DNA of 64,000 nt from Phycisphaerae bacterium (GCA_029260235.1 JAJDDP010000014.1:1-64000); one strand, 5' to 3'. Counted from the stretch's first letter, positions 43,942-54,347 are shown. Notes: generated from the letters alone by a model not told the origin. Made by a program: numbers and translations.

Positions 43942-43964
43942 GTATACGGCCGCCGGCCGTATAC
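43942..43964. promoter_or_regulatory. Perfect 11-bp inverted repeat with 1-nt spacer upstream of mgtE (gtatacggccg-c-cggccgtatac)
   Basis: Read directly from the sequence. Confidence 0.45.
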
Positions 43965-44027
43965 GTTGCGTTCGAGACAGGACACACGTGGTCGTGTAGT
44001 AACCGATCGAGAGCTGAGGCTTTTACT

Positions 44028-45386
44028 ATGGAACAGACGATGGAACGTACGGAACGGATAGCCCGATTCGCAGCTACCGGCCAAATTGAGCGCGTCGCTG
44101 AAGAGTTGACCCCCCTTCGCGCTGGCGACGCTGCGGCGCTTCTCCGCGATTTGCCCTCACACTTGCGCGTTGACACGTTGCTTGCAATGCCCCCCGGGAA
44201 GGCCGCCGATATCCTGGAAGAGCTTCCGGACGACATGGCTGCCGCGGTCGTCATGAACATGGAGCCGGACGCCGCTGCGCTGATCGTCCAGGAGATGCAA
44301 ACCGACGAGGAGGTGGATCTTCTCTAGGACATATCGGCAGACCATGCCCGGGCGATCCTCGAACACGTCGATCGAAACGACGCCGCTATCGCGCGCGCAC
44401 TCCTCACGTATGACAAGGACACGGCCGGTGGATTGATGCAGGCTGAGTTCATTGCCGTCCCACAGGGCATGGCGGCAGGGGACGCTGTTCGCCAACTGCG
44501 CTCGCGGGCCGGGGAATACGCCGACTATCCCGCTTCATACCTATATGTTGTTGATGAGAACGGATGTCTCGACGGGGTCGTAAGTATGCGGTCCCTCCTG
44601 CTGTGCGAGGCTGATTCGGTTGTCGATCGCCTCAAGTTCTCGGACGCAGTTGCGGTTCCGGCCGACATGTCCGCCGAGGAATTGGTCAAAGTTTTCCGAC
44701 GCTACCATTACCAAGCGGTCCCAGTGCTAAGCGACGACGGGAAGCTGCTTGGCGTGGTTACGCAAGACGATGCCCTCCGCGTCGCCGAAAAGCAGGCCGA
44801 CGAAGAAATGCTTCGGTTAACCGGTATCGCCGGTGGCGACGAGTTCCGCGTGATGCCGTTGCACCGACGATCCGCGCACAGACTGTCATGGCTAAGCGTC
44901 AACATCCTGCTGAACGTTGCCGCTGCGAGCGTGATCGCACTGTATCAAGAGACTCTTCAGGCTGTCATCGCGCTGGCCTTCTTTCTGCCGATCATCTCCG
45001 ACATGAGCGGCTGTTCAGGCAACCAGGCGGTCGCCGTCAGCATTCGAGAGCTATCGCTCGACCGAATCCGTCCCCGCGACTATATCTGGGTGCTGGGCAA
45101 AGAGCTGTCCGTTGGTTTGCTCAACGGCCTCGCCCTGGGCATCATAATCGGCGCCATCGTTTGGGGATGGAAAGGGAACGTGTGGCTTGGAGCTATTGTC
45201 GGGTCGGCCTTGTGCATTAACACGCTTGTGGCCGTGGCGATCGGCGGCCTAGTTCCGATGATCCTGCGCCGCTTCAAGAAAGATCCGGCTATCGCGTCGG
45301 GACCTATCTTAACCACGCTGACTGATGTGTGCGGATTCTTCTTGGTGCTGAGCCTCGCCAACCGGTACCTTTATCTCTTGGATTAG
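44028..45386 (+). pseudogene. mgtE: Magnesium transporter MgtE interrupted by an in-frame TAG at 44325..44327
   Basis: ORFs 44028..44327 and 44433..45386 are in the same frame; the region between reads DISADHARAILEHVDRNDAAIARALLTYDKDTAGGLMQAEF; CBS domains and MgtE TM region follow. Confidence 0.85.
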
Positions 45387-45513
45387 TAATGAAGGACGGG
45401 AGGATGCCAATTCAGCGTATTCCTCCAGAGCGCCCGAGCGCGAAATGACTCGAATTGGTCGGCGACTCATGGCATCGGCTCAACACGGAAGAGGCTTTGG
45501 GGTCAGAGCGCAT

Positions 45514-45772
45514 TTAGCTATTAGCGAGATCCTTTCCCAGTCGATCCACGCGGCGATTGAGGGTTCGGACTGCCTTCTCGATACGACGGACGGCGGTTAC
45601 GACCCCGCCGTGCGAGGTGTAGCCCAGAGTCTCCGTGGCCGGACGTGCGGCGGAGCCAGTCGAGATGCCGGGAACGGTCCCGGTCGTCCTTGATGATGGG
45701 GCGCCGATCATTGCCACGCGACATGACGTGGTAGAGGGCGCAGGCGAACTCGATTCATAAGGGCCTCGCCAT
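45514..45772 (-). pseudogene. Decayed REP-associated tyrosine (Y1/IS200-like) transposase remnant
   Basis: MARPL*IEFACALYHVMSRGNDRRPIIKDDRDRSRHLDWLRR then, frameshifted, LGYTSHGGVVTAVRRIEKAVRTLNRRVDRLGKDLANS. Confidence 0.85.
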
Positions 45773-45901
45773 GGCAGGTAGCGTTCTGCCGCCTTCTACT
45801 TTGGAACTCGATTGTCTCGCGCCCAACCCCACCGCCACGGGAGCGGTAGCTATCACCACATAGGGTCCGAGAACTTGGATCCGCGAGGCGCCCCAACTTG
45901 G

Positions 45902-48148
45902 TCACTTGATGAACAGCAAATCCCTGTAGGAAGGCAAGGGCCAGAGATCGGTGGCCACGCGCGTCTCCAACTCGTCGGCAACCTCTCGCAGGGCATCCAT
46001 CGCCGGCACCACGCTCTGTCGCACATACAGGGCGTCCCCAGATGGATCGTCCTCCGAATGATTGTCCACCTCAGCCAGAGAGTTTAAGGTTGTGTTCAAT
46101 CGAAGTACCAAGCCTACCCACTCCTGAAGCGCCGACTTCTGATCAGGACATTCGACGCCCGCTGCCATCGTGGCTTGAACCGCGCCAGCCAATCGGGCCT
46201 GGTGCTGGATTGCGGCTGGAAGAATCATCTGCCTAGCCATCAACACCATGGTTTCCGATTCGATGTGTACCTGCATGGCATACTTTTCCAAGTAGGCATT
46301 CATGCGGCTGGCGACCTCAGGCCTACTCAATACGTTGTAAGTCTCAAAGAGGGAGAGCGCTTTTTCCTCCAGGAGCTTGGGGATCGCCTCGCTCGAATCC
46401 TTCAAATTCGGCAGTCCTCGACGGGCGGCCTCGTCGTGCCATTCCTGGCGATAGCCATCCCCGTTGAAGATGACCCGCTTGTGCTGCTTGATAAGCTCTT
46501 GCAACACCTGACAAACCGCTGACTCTTGTTCTTTGGCCGTCGGGTTCGGCCCGGCCTCCTCTTCCAGCGCCTGGGCCAGAAAATCCAACGACTCAGCCAC
46601 AATCGTATTCATCACCGTGTTAGGCCAAGCAGATGTCGCCGATGAACCCACCGCCCGGAATTCAAACTTGTTGCCGGTAAATGCAAACGGGGAGGTTCGG
46701 TTCCGATCGCCTGAGTCCCGCGGAATCTGCGGCAGGGTGGTAGCCCCTAGGGTCATTTCTCCGCCCTTCAACGTCCGGCTGGGAACCCCCTGCTCCAACT
46801 GCTCGACAATGTCGGTGAGCATGTCGCCGAGGAAGATGGAAATGATCGCCGGCGGCGCCTCGTTAGCCCCCAGTCGATGATCATTGCCAGCCGAGGCGAT
46901 TGACGCCCTTAGCAAGTCAGCGTGAATGTCGATAGCCCGGATCACCGCACACAAGTAAACCAGAAACTCCATATTCGTGTGCGTCTCGTCCTGGGGATCG
47001 AGCAGGTTAGCCCCGAGATCGGTGGTCATCGACCAGTTGTTGTGTTTGCCCGAGCCATTCAGTTGGGCGAAGGGCTTCTCGTGAAGGATAGCCTGGAAGC
47101 CATAGCGCGGTGCCACCCGCTTGATGGTTTCCATGATCAACATTTGGTGATCGCAGGCTACGTTGGAGGTCTCGAAAACCGGGGCGATCTCATACTGCCC
47201 TGGGGCTACCTCGTTGTGCCGCGTCTTGACCGGAATCCCCATTCGATACAGCTCGTATTCGGTCTCCGACATGCAGGCTAACACCCGCGGAGGAATGGAG
47301 CCAAAATAGTGATCGTCCAGTTGTTGGCCCTTGGGCGGTTGGGCTCCAAAGAGCGTCCGGTCGCACGATACCAAGTCAGGCCTGGCATAATAAAGATGCC
47401 GATCAATCAAGAAGTATTCTTGTTCAGCCCCCACCGTGGTGAAGACCCGTTTGACGCCCTTGTCCGTACCAAAGAAATGGAGAATCTTCATCGCTTGGGC
47501 AGACAAAGCCTCCATAGACCGAAGCAACGGCGTCTTTTGATCAAGCGCCTCCCCGGTCCAAGAAACAAACGCAGTAGGGATACAGAGGGTGACGTTGTTC
47601 TCGCCGTGTATCAGAAAGGCAGGGCTGGTCGCGTCCCAGGCGGTGTAGCCTCGGGCTTCAAAAGTCGCCCGCAATCCTCCCGACGGGAAACTCGAAGCAT
47701 CAGGCTCACTCTGGCACAATTCCGAACCACTAAGGCTCAAAATCACCCCACCCTCACCATCGGGCGTCGCAAATGAGTCATGCTTTTCAGCCGTCAATCC
47801 GGTCAGCGGCTGGAACCAATGCGTATAATGCGTCGCACCGTTTTCAATCGCCCACTCCTTCATGTCCGCGGCGACCACGTCAGCCACCTTCAGGTCCAGG
47901 GGCTTGCCATCCTCCATGGTCTTCATCAGCCGCTGGTAGATGTCTTCGGGCAGCCGCATGCGCATCACCTGCTGGCTGAATACGTCGGCCCCAAAAATCT
48001 TATCGATCTTACCACCGGCCTGCCTTACGCGATCCTTGCCTTGCTGATTTTCGCTCCACCTCGTCGCCGCATCTATCGCACTTAGCTTTGCTTCCAAGGA
48101 TCCCATCACCGTCTTCTCCGTTTCCAATGCTGCCTTGCTCGTCCACAC
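45902..48148 (-). CDS. glnN: Glutamine synthetase type III
   Basis: [78 protein letters not shown]. Confidence 0.97.
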   Translation of the reverse strand: MWTSKAALETEKTVMGSLEAKLSAIDAATRWSENQQGKDRVRQAGGKIDKIFGADVFSQQVMRMRLPEDIYQRLMKTMEDGKPLDLKVADVVAADMKEWAIENGATHYTHWFQPLTGLTAEKHDSFATPDGEGGVILSLSGSELCQSEPDASSFPSGGLRATFEARGYTAWDATSPAFLIHGENNVTLCIPTAFVSWTGEALDQKTPLLRSMEALSAQAMKILHFFGTDKGVKRVFTTVGAEQEYFLIDRHLYYARPDLVSCDRTLFGAQPPKGQQLDDHYFGSIPPRVLACMSETEYELYRMGIPVKTRHNEVAPGQYEIAPVFETSNVACDHQMLIMETIKRVAPRYGFQAILHEKPFAQLNGSGKHNNWSMTTDLGANLLDPQDETHTNMEFLVYLCAVIRAIDIHADLLRASIASAGNDHRLGANEAPPAIISIFLGDMLTDIVEQLEQGVPSRTLKGGEMTLGATTLPQIPRDSGDRNRTSPFAFTGNKFEFRAVGSSATSAWPNTVMNTIVAESLDFLAQALEEEAGPNPTAKEQESAVCQVLQELIKQHKRVIFNGDGYRQEWHDEAARRGLPNLKDSSEAIPKLLEEKALSLFETYNVLSRPEVASRMNAYLEKYAMQVHIESETMVLMARQMILPAAIQHQARLAGAVQATMAAGVECPDQKSALQEWVGLVLRLNTTLNSLAEVDNHSEDDPSGDALYVRQSVVPAMDALREVADELETRVATDLWPLPSYRDLLFIK

Positions 48149-48307
48149 ATACTGCTACCGTCAAACCGGTTCGTCCTTCTCTAGAGAGTCGCCCGATCAC
48201 AAGTTCCCGACAAGGGATACGCTGCAATTCCTAGGATTCAACTAATCTGGCCCTTGTACCTCACGAGCACTCTCGGCTCAAGCAAACCGACATCTCTGAC
48301 TGCAGGT

Positions 48308-48326
48308 GGCACCCCGAAGGGGTGCC
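48308..48326. terminator. Strong hairpin ggcacccc-gaa-ggggtgcc between the GNAT gene and glnN
   Basis: Perfect 8-bp stem, 3-nt loop, just beyond the stop codon of the minus-strand GNAT gene; no clear U-tract, so terminator role is tentative. Confidence 0.45.
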
Positions 48327-48366
48327 CCCGCATCAGGGACGTCGTTGGCCAGGAGATGTCCCGCCA

Positions 48367-49083
48367 TCATGTCCTCGAAGTCAGGTCTGATAGCCGCGAA
48401 TGCTGGCCTCCCCGTTTATCGAAGTTGTCGGGATCTAACCAGGACAGAATCGCTTGCTCCAGGGCAGGCCATTCCAAGTCGATGATGGAATACCAAGCCG
48501 TGTCGCGATTTCGGCCCTTGTATGTCGTAGCCTGGCGAAACACCCCTTCAAACGAAAACCCCAGTCGTTCTGCCGCCTTCCGAGAGCCTGCATTCAGTGC
48601 GTCGCACTTCCATTCGTATCGGCGATAACCAAGCTCGAACCCCCGCTTCATCATCAGGAACATCGCCTCGGTAGCGGGGATGCTTTGCTGTAGCCGCGGC
48701 GAGAAATTGATATGCCCGACCTCGATCGAGCCGTTCTGCGGATCAATTCGCAAATAGCTGGCCACCCCGACCGCTCGGTTCGTAGCTAAGTCAACCACTG
48801 CATAGAACAACGGATCGCGCCCTGAGCAGGCCGACTTCATCCAACATCGGTAATTTTCCACCGTCTTGAAGGGGCCGTAAGACAGGTACGTCCAGATTTT
48901 CCCTTCAGTATCTTCGCAGTTGGCAGCATGAAGAGAGTCGGCGTGTCGATCAACATCGAGTCTTTCCAAGCGGCAGGAAGTACCGACCATAGGCTCGATC
49001 CCGGGATACCCCGGCAATGCCCGAGGCTCGACAGAGAATCCGATAGGTTGACCGAGGGCATTATGTCCGTGCTTCCGTTGCAT
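48367..49083 (-). CDS. GNAT-family N-acetyltransferase (RimJ/RimL-like)
   Basis: AVGVASYLRIDPQNGSIEVGHINFSPRLQ and EWKCDALNAGSRKAAERLGFSFEGVFRQA. Confidence 0.85.
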   Translation of the reverse strand: MQRKHGHNALGQPIGFSVEPRALPGYPGIEPMVGTSCRLERLDVDRHADSLHAANCEDTEGKIWTYLSYGPFKTVENYRCWMKSACSGRDPLFYAVVDLATNRAVGVASYLRIDPQNGSIEVGHINFSPRLQQSIPATEAMFLMMKRGFELGYRRYEWKCDALNAGSRKAAERLGFSFEGVFRQATTYKGRNRDTAWYSIIDLEWPALEQAILSWLDPDNFDKRGGQHSRLSDLTSRT

Positions 49084-49254
49084 ATCATGTCTCCGGTCCA
49101 AGAATCACCGAATCAAAGATGGGATGGTACCATGACCACCAATAGATTCTCCCAGCATCCTCCGCCGACAAGGTATAGCTTTTGCAGGCTGCGATCAGAA
49201 TTCAGAAGAGAAGAGTCATTCCTCCATTGATTTTCGCATCGAGGAACCGCCGCT

Positions 49255-50361
49255 CTAGCGGCTTCGCAGGGCATGTTGCTGCTTATTGCGGTGTGGCCTG
49301 TTGCGTTGCCGGGCACACAGTTTGCGCATTACTAGAGCTGGTATCTGCTCGGGGCGGGCTTCGATATCTACTGCACCGCGTTTGTAGGCTTCGCAGGGCA
49401 TGCCGTACACGATGCAACTCTCTTTGTTTTGGCCGAACGTAATCGCCCCTGCGTCATGGAGGTCTTCTAGGCCTTTGGCACCGTCATTTCCCATGCCGGT
49501 TAGGATTATTCCAACGATTTGAACGTGATCGAGCGTTAAGCAAGATTGGAACATGACGTCCACGCTCGGGCAGTGGCGATTAATTAGAGTTCGGTCGCCG
49601 TTTCGCACCTTTAATTTGCCGGCTTCTTGTTTGACCCTCAGTTGGATGTCTCCACGGGCTACGAGCGCCTTGCCGGGCGTTAACACGTCGCCGTCTGCGG
49701 TTTCGCAGACTGACATTGCGGAATAGTCATTCAATCGGTTTGCGTAGGACTCGGTGAAGCCCTCGGGCATATGTTGCACGATGACCGTAGCTGGGAAATC
49801 GGCAGGGACGTTCTCGAGCAATTTCTTGGTGGCTTCGGTACCGCCAGTCGAGGCGCCAATGACAACAAGATAATCGTGGGGATCAAGCCCCGCCTGGTGG
49901 AAGGTGCTGGGCTGGCGCAAGGCTGAGGCCGGTATTTCGGGTGTGTGAGGGCGGGCGACGTAAGCCACCCTGATCTTGTGAACAAGCGTCTCGCCCAAGG
50001 CCCGCATGGCTATTCGCCCACCTTGCTGTGGTTTGGAAATGATATCGACAGCCCCCGCAGCCACGGCTTCGACCGCTCTTCTGCTCGTATTTGGCGTGGC
50101 TGCACTGCACATGATCACCGGCACTGGATAGTGAATCATGAGCTTCTTGAGAAAGGTGATGCCATCCATCCGGGGCATCTCAATGTCGAGGATGATCACG
50201 TCAGGGCGGTGGGTGATAATGAGCTCCCTGGCTTCAAAGGGACTGCTCGCTTCGCCTATCACGGTGAGGTCGTCGTAGCTCGAAAGAACTTTCTTGAGGG
50301 TGGTGCGCACCATGGCAGAGTCATCAACAATCAAAACCTTGATTGGGCCTTGGCGCAGCAT
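49255..50361 (-). CDS. cheB: Chemotaxis protein-glutamate methylesterase CheB
   Basis: Receiver domain with DIEMPRMDG; VIGASTGGTEA; GMGNDGAKGLEDLHDAGAITFGQNKESCIVYGMP. Confidence 0.96.
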   Translation of the reverse strand: MLRQGPIKVLIVDDSAMVRTTLKKVLSSYDDLTVIGEASSPFEARELIITHRPDVIILDIEMPRMDGITFLKKLMIHYPVPVIMCSAATPNTSRRAVEAVAAGAVDIISKPQQGGRIAMRALGETLVHKIRVAYVARPHTPEIPASALRQPSTFHQAGLDPHDYLVVIGASTGGTEATKKLLENVPADFPATVIVQHMPEGFTESYANRLNDYSAMSVCETADGDVLTPGKALVARGDIQLRVKQEAGKLKVRNGDRTLINRHCPSVDVMFQSCLTLDHVQIVGIILTGMGNDGAKGLEDLHDAGAITFGQNKESCIVYGMPCEAYKRGAVDIEARPEQIPALVMRKLCARQRNRPHRNKQQHALRSR

Positions 50362-50456
50362 CGTTCACCTACCAATCGCGCTGATTCTGGCGGGCAAGAG
50401 GCCAGTTGGACGTCCATCGGGGGAAGTCGGATCACATCCCTTGCCGGCTGGGCGGT

Positions 50457-51308
50457 TCATTTCTGAAACACCGTTGGCTCGACATACTTCAGCGGATGAT
50501 TGACGCCGTTGAGGCTTTCGGAATGCCCAATCATCAGATATCCGCCGGGGTTGAGGTGGTCGACCATTTTGTTGATGAGCGTACCTTGGGTTGCTTTGTC
50601 AAAATAGATCATGACGTTACGGCAGAAGATCACGTCGAACGCATTCTTGAATGGAAACTTTGGGGTCATCAAATTGAAGCGGAGGAAGGAAATCTTCTGA
50701 AGCAGCCTCGGATCCAGCTGTCGTTGATCGCTGGTGCGGGCTTGCTTGAGGTACTTGGTCTTTAGCCTGCTCGGGACGGTTTCGCACTTGTCTTCGCTGT
50801 AGATTCCCTGCTTAGCCGTTTCGAGAACATCGGTGCAGATATCTGTCGCCAAGATCTTGTAATCGAAGTTGGTGTGCTTCTGAACGGCGTCGTCGATCAC
50901 CATAGCCATCGAGTGTGGTTCGTCGCCGCTCGAGCAGGCTGAGCTCCAAATCCTAAAGGCATCGCGGTTTTTCCGCCAATCAGCATCTTGAAGCCAAACG
51001 TCCAGCTGCTCCCGCAAGAACTCGAAATGGCGAATCTCACGGAAGAGGTGCGTGGTGTTGGTAGAGATGACATCCATCAAGTCCGAGAGGGCTTTGCCGG
51101 TCGCATCGTTCTTGACCAACTCGTAGTAATCGCGAAATGAATCCAACCCATTCTGACGAACCAATTTGCCTACTCTGGATTGGACGAGATTCTTCTTCTG
51201 GCTGCCAAGGTTGATCCCGCACTTGCGGTAGACCAGATCGCGGAAGAGTTCATACTCCTTGGCGGTTATTTCTTTGTTTTGCGTCTGGAGCATCATCCAG
51301 CCCTCCAT
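50457..51308 (-). CDS. cheR: Chemotaxis protein methyltransferase CheR
   Basis: YRKCGINLGSQKKNLVQSRV, IWSSACSSGDEPHSMAM, FDVIFCRNVMIYFD. Confidence 0.96.
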   Translation of the reverse strand: MEGWMMLQTQNKEITAKEYELFRDLVYRKCGINLGSQKKNLVQSRVGKLVRQNGLDSFRDYYELVKNDATGKALSDLMDVISTNTTHLFREIRHFEFLREQLDVWLQDADWRKNRDAFRIWSSACSSGDEPHSMAMVIDDAVQKHTNFDYKILATDICTDVLETAKQGIYSEDKCETVPSRLKTKYLKQARTSDQRQLDPRLLQKISFLRFNLMTPKFPFKNAFDVIFCRNVMIYFDKATQGTLINKMVDHLNPGGYLMIGHSESLNGVNHPLKYVEPTVFQK

Positions 51309-51339
51309 CCTGGGGGAATTCTTCGGACGGTTTCTTCAC

Positions 51340-51798
51340 TCAAGTCGATAAGGAGTGCCGCAGTTGCAAGCGATTGCCCTCGATGGAAGTTGTGGCTGAG
51401 TCTTCTCCATCACTGAGTGAAGCCAGAGGCGGCTCGCTGAGTTGGCGGACCTGGGGAATAGTCAGATCAAACACATCATCCACGCCATGCCGTGCGGTCA
51501 CATATTGTCCGCAGAGCACGTTCATCAATTCCCTGAGCGCGTCTTCTGCCGACTGTTCGGCATCCTCATCCTCGGGGCTTACGCCCAAGAGATTCGAGGC
51601 CAGGAAAGGGCTGAATTCAGCGGGGCAGTTTAGAGTCAGCGTCCCCGATTTTGGCCCGTTGTAGCTGATGGTTGCTTCCAACCAGGATTGGTCCGGCTGA
51701 GGCCCAGTGGGCTCTTCGTCGTCGAACATGAATGCTAGGTTGGCTAATACCTCAGAAAGCACCGTCGTCAAAGTCGCAGTCTTCTGATCCTGAATCAT
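51340..51798 (-). CDS. CheX/CheC-like phosphatase-domain protein
   Basis: GTLTLNCPAEFSPFLASNLLG...DALRELMNVLCGQ; inside the che operon, overlaps cheY by 47 nt. Confidence 0.7.
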   Translation of the reverse strand: MIQDQKTATLTTVLSEVLANLAFMFDDEEPTGPQPDQSWLEATISYNGPKSGTLTLNCPAEFSPFLASNLLGVSPEDEDAEQSAEDALRELMNVLCGQYVTARHGVDDVFDLTIPQVRQLSEPPLASLSDGEDSATTSIEGNRLQLRHSLST

Positions 51799-52177
51799 CT
51801 TTTACTCCCAAAATGGGCTCGAGCACATCGCGTAATTGCTCGGGCCTGAAAGGCTTTCGGACATAGCCAAATGCACCTTGAGCGCGCAGTTCATCAATGC
51901 GTTTCTTACTTCCTTCAGTGGAGGCGATTACAATTGGGATGTTTTTGAGCTTGTCGTTCTGCTTCACTCGTTGGAGCAACTGAATGCCGTTCATGGTGGG
52001 CATATTGATGTCAACCATCATGACAGCCACCTCATGGTCTGCGAGTTGAGCGAGCGCTTCGATGCCATTGCCAGCCTCGTAGATTTCTCCGATGTCCAGG
52101 CCGGCCATCTGCATCGTTTTCTTCATCATCCGCCGAATTGTAGCGGAGTCGTCAACTATCAATACGTCACAAGGCAT
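51752..52177 (-). CDS. cheY: CheY-like single-domain response regulator
   Basis: VLIVDDSATIRRMMKKTMQMAG, MMVDINMPTMNGIQLL, FGYVRKPFRPEQL. Confidence 0.92.
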   Translation of the reverse strand: MPCDVLIVDDSATIRRMMKKTMQMAGLDIGEIYEAGNGIEALAQLADHEVAVMMVDINMPTMNGIQLLQRVKQNDKLKNIPIVIASTEGSKKRIDELRAQGAFGYVRKPFRPEQLRDVLEPILGVKDDSGSEDCDFDDGAF

Positions 52178-52219
52178 CGGATTGCTCCTACAATCGAATC
52201 GCCGGGTGTTCTCAAACGC

Positions 52220-53071
52220 CTACCCGACACTCTCAAAGAGCTGTTCGGCACGTTTCAATTCAACCAGCATCTGGGCTCCCACATTTTGCATGTCATGCTG
52301 GTTCAGTCCTAATCTCGCTACAACGGCTTCGTCCGCCCGATAGGCCAAGCCATCCAGACCCAGTCCTACGCCAAATAGCATCGCCGTCGTATCTGCAATG
52401 TAGATGACGTCGACCAGCTGACTGGGCGGGTCTATGGAGGTCGGGTCATGGTGGTGACGAATGCAATCGACGATGGGTTCAGGTAATCGCCACTTCTCGC
52501 CGATGGCAGCCCCAATTTCCTGGTGGGAGAAGCCCAACACTGCTTGCTCAGCCTCCAGGAACGACTGCTGTTTGTCGGTCACCAGGCGGACGATTTCTGC
52601 AAAGCCTTCGCGTACGAATTCGTTCAGCACTATTTTGCCGATGTCGTGCAATAGGCCTGCGGTGAAGACGACCCCTTTGTTGGGCATCTTGATCAGCGAA
52701 GCGACCGAGGCCGCAGCCAAGGCGACGCCGACGGAGTGCCGCCACAATGCGCCTGGCTGCAGGCCGTACCCGTCCTGCTCACTCGTGAACAGCGAATTGG
52801 TGTGGACGGACATGACCAACTGCGTGACCTTGGCTGTCCCGAGGCAAACCATGGCATCGGCGAGCGAATCAATTCGGCGCCCCGCGCCAAGATAGGCTGA
52901 GTTGCACAGTCGGAGAACTTCGGTCGTCACTGCCTGGTCATAGCGAATCACTTCGACCAGCTGCTCTACCGTGTTCCGTGGATCATTCAGCACATCCATG
53001 ATCTTCAGTGCAGTATCCGGGAGAGGCGGCAACGCATCTATTTGGCTGACTATGTCTTCACAGGTGATCAC
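52220..53071 (-). CDS. HDOD-domain signalling protein
   Basis: LPPLPDTALKIMDVLND, LRLCNSAYLG, GLLHDIGKIVLNEF, FSHQEIGAAIGEKWRLPEPIVDCIRHHHDP. Confidence 0.9.
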   Translation of the reverse strand: MITCEDIVSQIDALPPLPDTALKIMDVLNDPRNTVEQLVEVIRYDQAVTTEVLRLCNSAYLGAGRRIDSLADAMVCLGTAKVTQLVMSVHTNSLFTSEQDGYGLQPGALWRHSVGVALAAASVASLIKMPNKGVVFTAGLLHDIGKIVLNEFVREGFAEIVRLVTDKQQSFLEAEQAVLGFSHQEIGAAIGEKWRLPEPIVDCIRHHHDPTSIDPPSQLVDVIYIADTTAMLFGVGLGLDGLAYRADEAVVARLGLNQHDMQNVGAQMLVELKRAEQLFESVG

Positions 53072-53739
53072 AGTTCCACCTCGCCATCTCTTGTTTTCAT
53101 TGTTACCGTTCCAGTCGCGATGGACAGACTAATTGTGCGGCTCTTGGACCCACCAACATCTTCGCTGTTGATCAAGATGTTGTTCTTCCAGAACAGCTTG
53201 CGGAGCATCACATAGTTGCGTTTGCCGATGTTGAAGGTGCCGCTGTCGTCCAGGAGTTGAGAGCCACCCGCTACCTTGACAATCATACGTCTCTTGCTCG
53301 CACCCATTTGGTAGGCTTCCTTGAACATTCTGGGAATGCCACTGTTAGCGAACATAGCTGGATTTGCCTTCGCTTTGTCGGGCGATAATGCTGAATCCGG
53401 AAGCATGAAGTGAATCATGGCTCCGACGTGCGTCTCGGGATCCCAGGCGGTTACTCCGATACAGCTTCCCAGCGAATACGTAATCAGCGCAGTAGACGGG
53501 TCGTTGGTCACCACATAGTCGGCGATATCAACGATCAGCTTCGAATTCAACCTCGAGTTGAGACCGGATTGCCTTTCGGTCAACCCCGCCCGAGGTGGAG
53601 CCGGAGAAATTTGTTCGGCACACTCGCCAGGAGAGACGATCTTGCCACCCATTACAGGATCCCCATATGCGAGCGGTCCACACTGTCTGAGGACCGCATA
53701 GTTGCTATTTTCCAATCTACAATTCCGCTGAAGTCGCAT
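53068..53739 (-). CDS. cheD: Chemoreceptor glutamine deamidase CheD
   Basis: LITYSLGSCIGVTAWDPETHVGAMIHFMLP, KVAGGSQLL, FNIGKRNYVMLRKLF, DVGGSKSRTI; true start may be internal. Confidence 0.92.
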   Translation of the reverse strand: MRLQRNCRLENSNYAVLRQCGPLAYGDPVMGGKIVSPGECAEQISPAPPRAGLTERQSGLNSRLNSKLIVDIADYVVTNDPSTALITYSLGSCIGVTAWDPETHVGAMIHFMLPDSALSPDKAKANPAMFANSGIPRMFKEAYQMGASKRRMIVKVAGGSQLLDDSGTFNIGKRNYVMLRKLFWKNNILINSEDVGGSKSRTISLSIATGTVTMKTRDGEVEL

Positions 53740-53826
53740 CTGCAGAGTCCAAGCAGTGCAGCCGCTTAGGACTCGTACGGCCTACCGATCCTGCCTCAGC
53801 GGCACCCGGGACTGTCGGTGCCTTGG

Positions 53827-54336
53827 TCAAGCATCAGTCCCATCTTCAATTTTGACCAGCTCTCCTGAAGTCAATACCTTGTCGATGTCGAGCAAGATCT
53901 TGACTCTCCCGTTGTCGTTGCCCATGCCAAGAATGAAAGTTGCATCCACCGAAGCACCCAGGCGTGGTGGAGGGGCAATCTCTCCCTCTTTGAAATCCCG
54001 GACCTCTTCAACGCTATCGACGATAATCCCCATCATCATGCCCACATCGACGACGATCACGCATGTTTCCTCGGTGTGCTCCACGCGATCAAGCCCGAAC
54101 ATTTCACGGAGATCGACCACTGGGATGACCTTGCCACGAAGATTGAATACGCCCTCAACGAACTTTTCGGTCTGCGGGACCATGGTGACTTCCAGCACGC
54201 CGATGATTTCACGGACTTTCAAAATCTCCAGTCCGTATTCTTCACCACCTAGATAGAAGGTTAGGTACTTGCCCGCCAAGCTCACGTTGCTGGCAACGGC
54301 CGTGGCGGCTTCTGGAGTAGCGACTGCTGCGTCCAT
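53827..54336 (-). CDS. cheW: Chemotaxis coupling protein CheW
   Basis: YLTFYLGGEEYGLEILKVREIIG, VFNLRGKVIPVVDLREMFG, IIVDSVEEV. Confidence 0.95.
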   Translation of the reverse strand: MDAAVATPEAATAVASNVSLAGKYLTFYLGGEEYGLEILKVREIIGVLEVTMVPQTEKFVEGVFNLRGKVIPVVDLREMFGLDRVEHTEETCVIVVDVGMMMGIIVDSVEEVRDFKEGEIAPPPRLGASVDATFILGMGNDNGRVKILLDIDKVLTSGELVKIEDGTDA

Positions 54337-54347
54337 AGTAGATGCTC

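Noticed and set aside
44325-44327. Genome-wide recoding of TAG as sense
   Set aside because: TAG ends other well-supported ORFs in the window (for example at 2009 and 18058), so global amber recoding is unlikely.
48308-48326. Hairpin as a regulatory RNA for glnN
   Set aside because: It lies between two minus-strand genes just after the GNAT stop; a simple terminator or processing hairpin or repeat is more economical.
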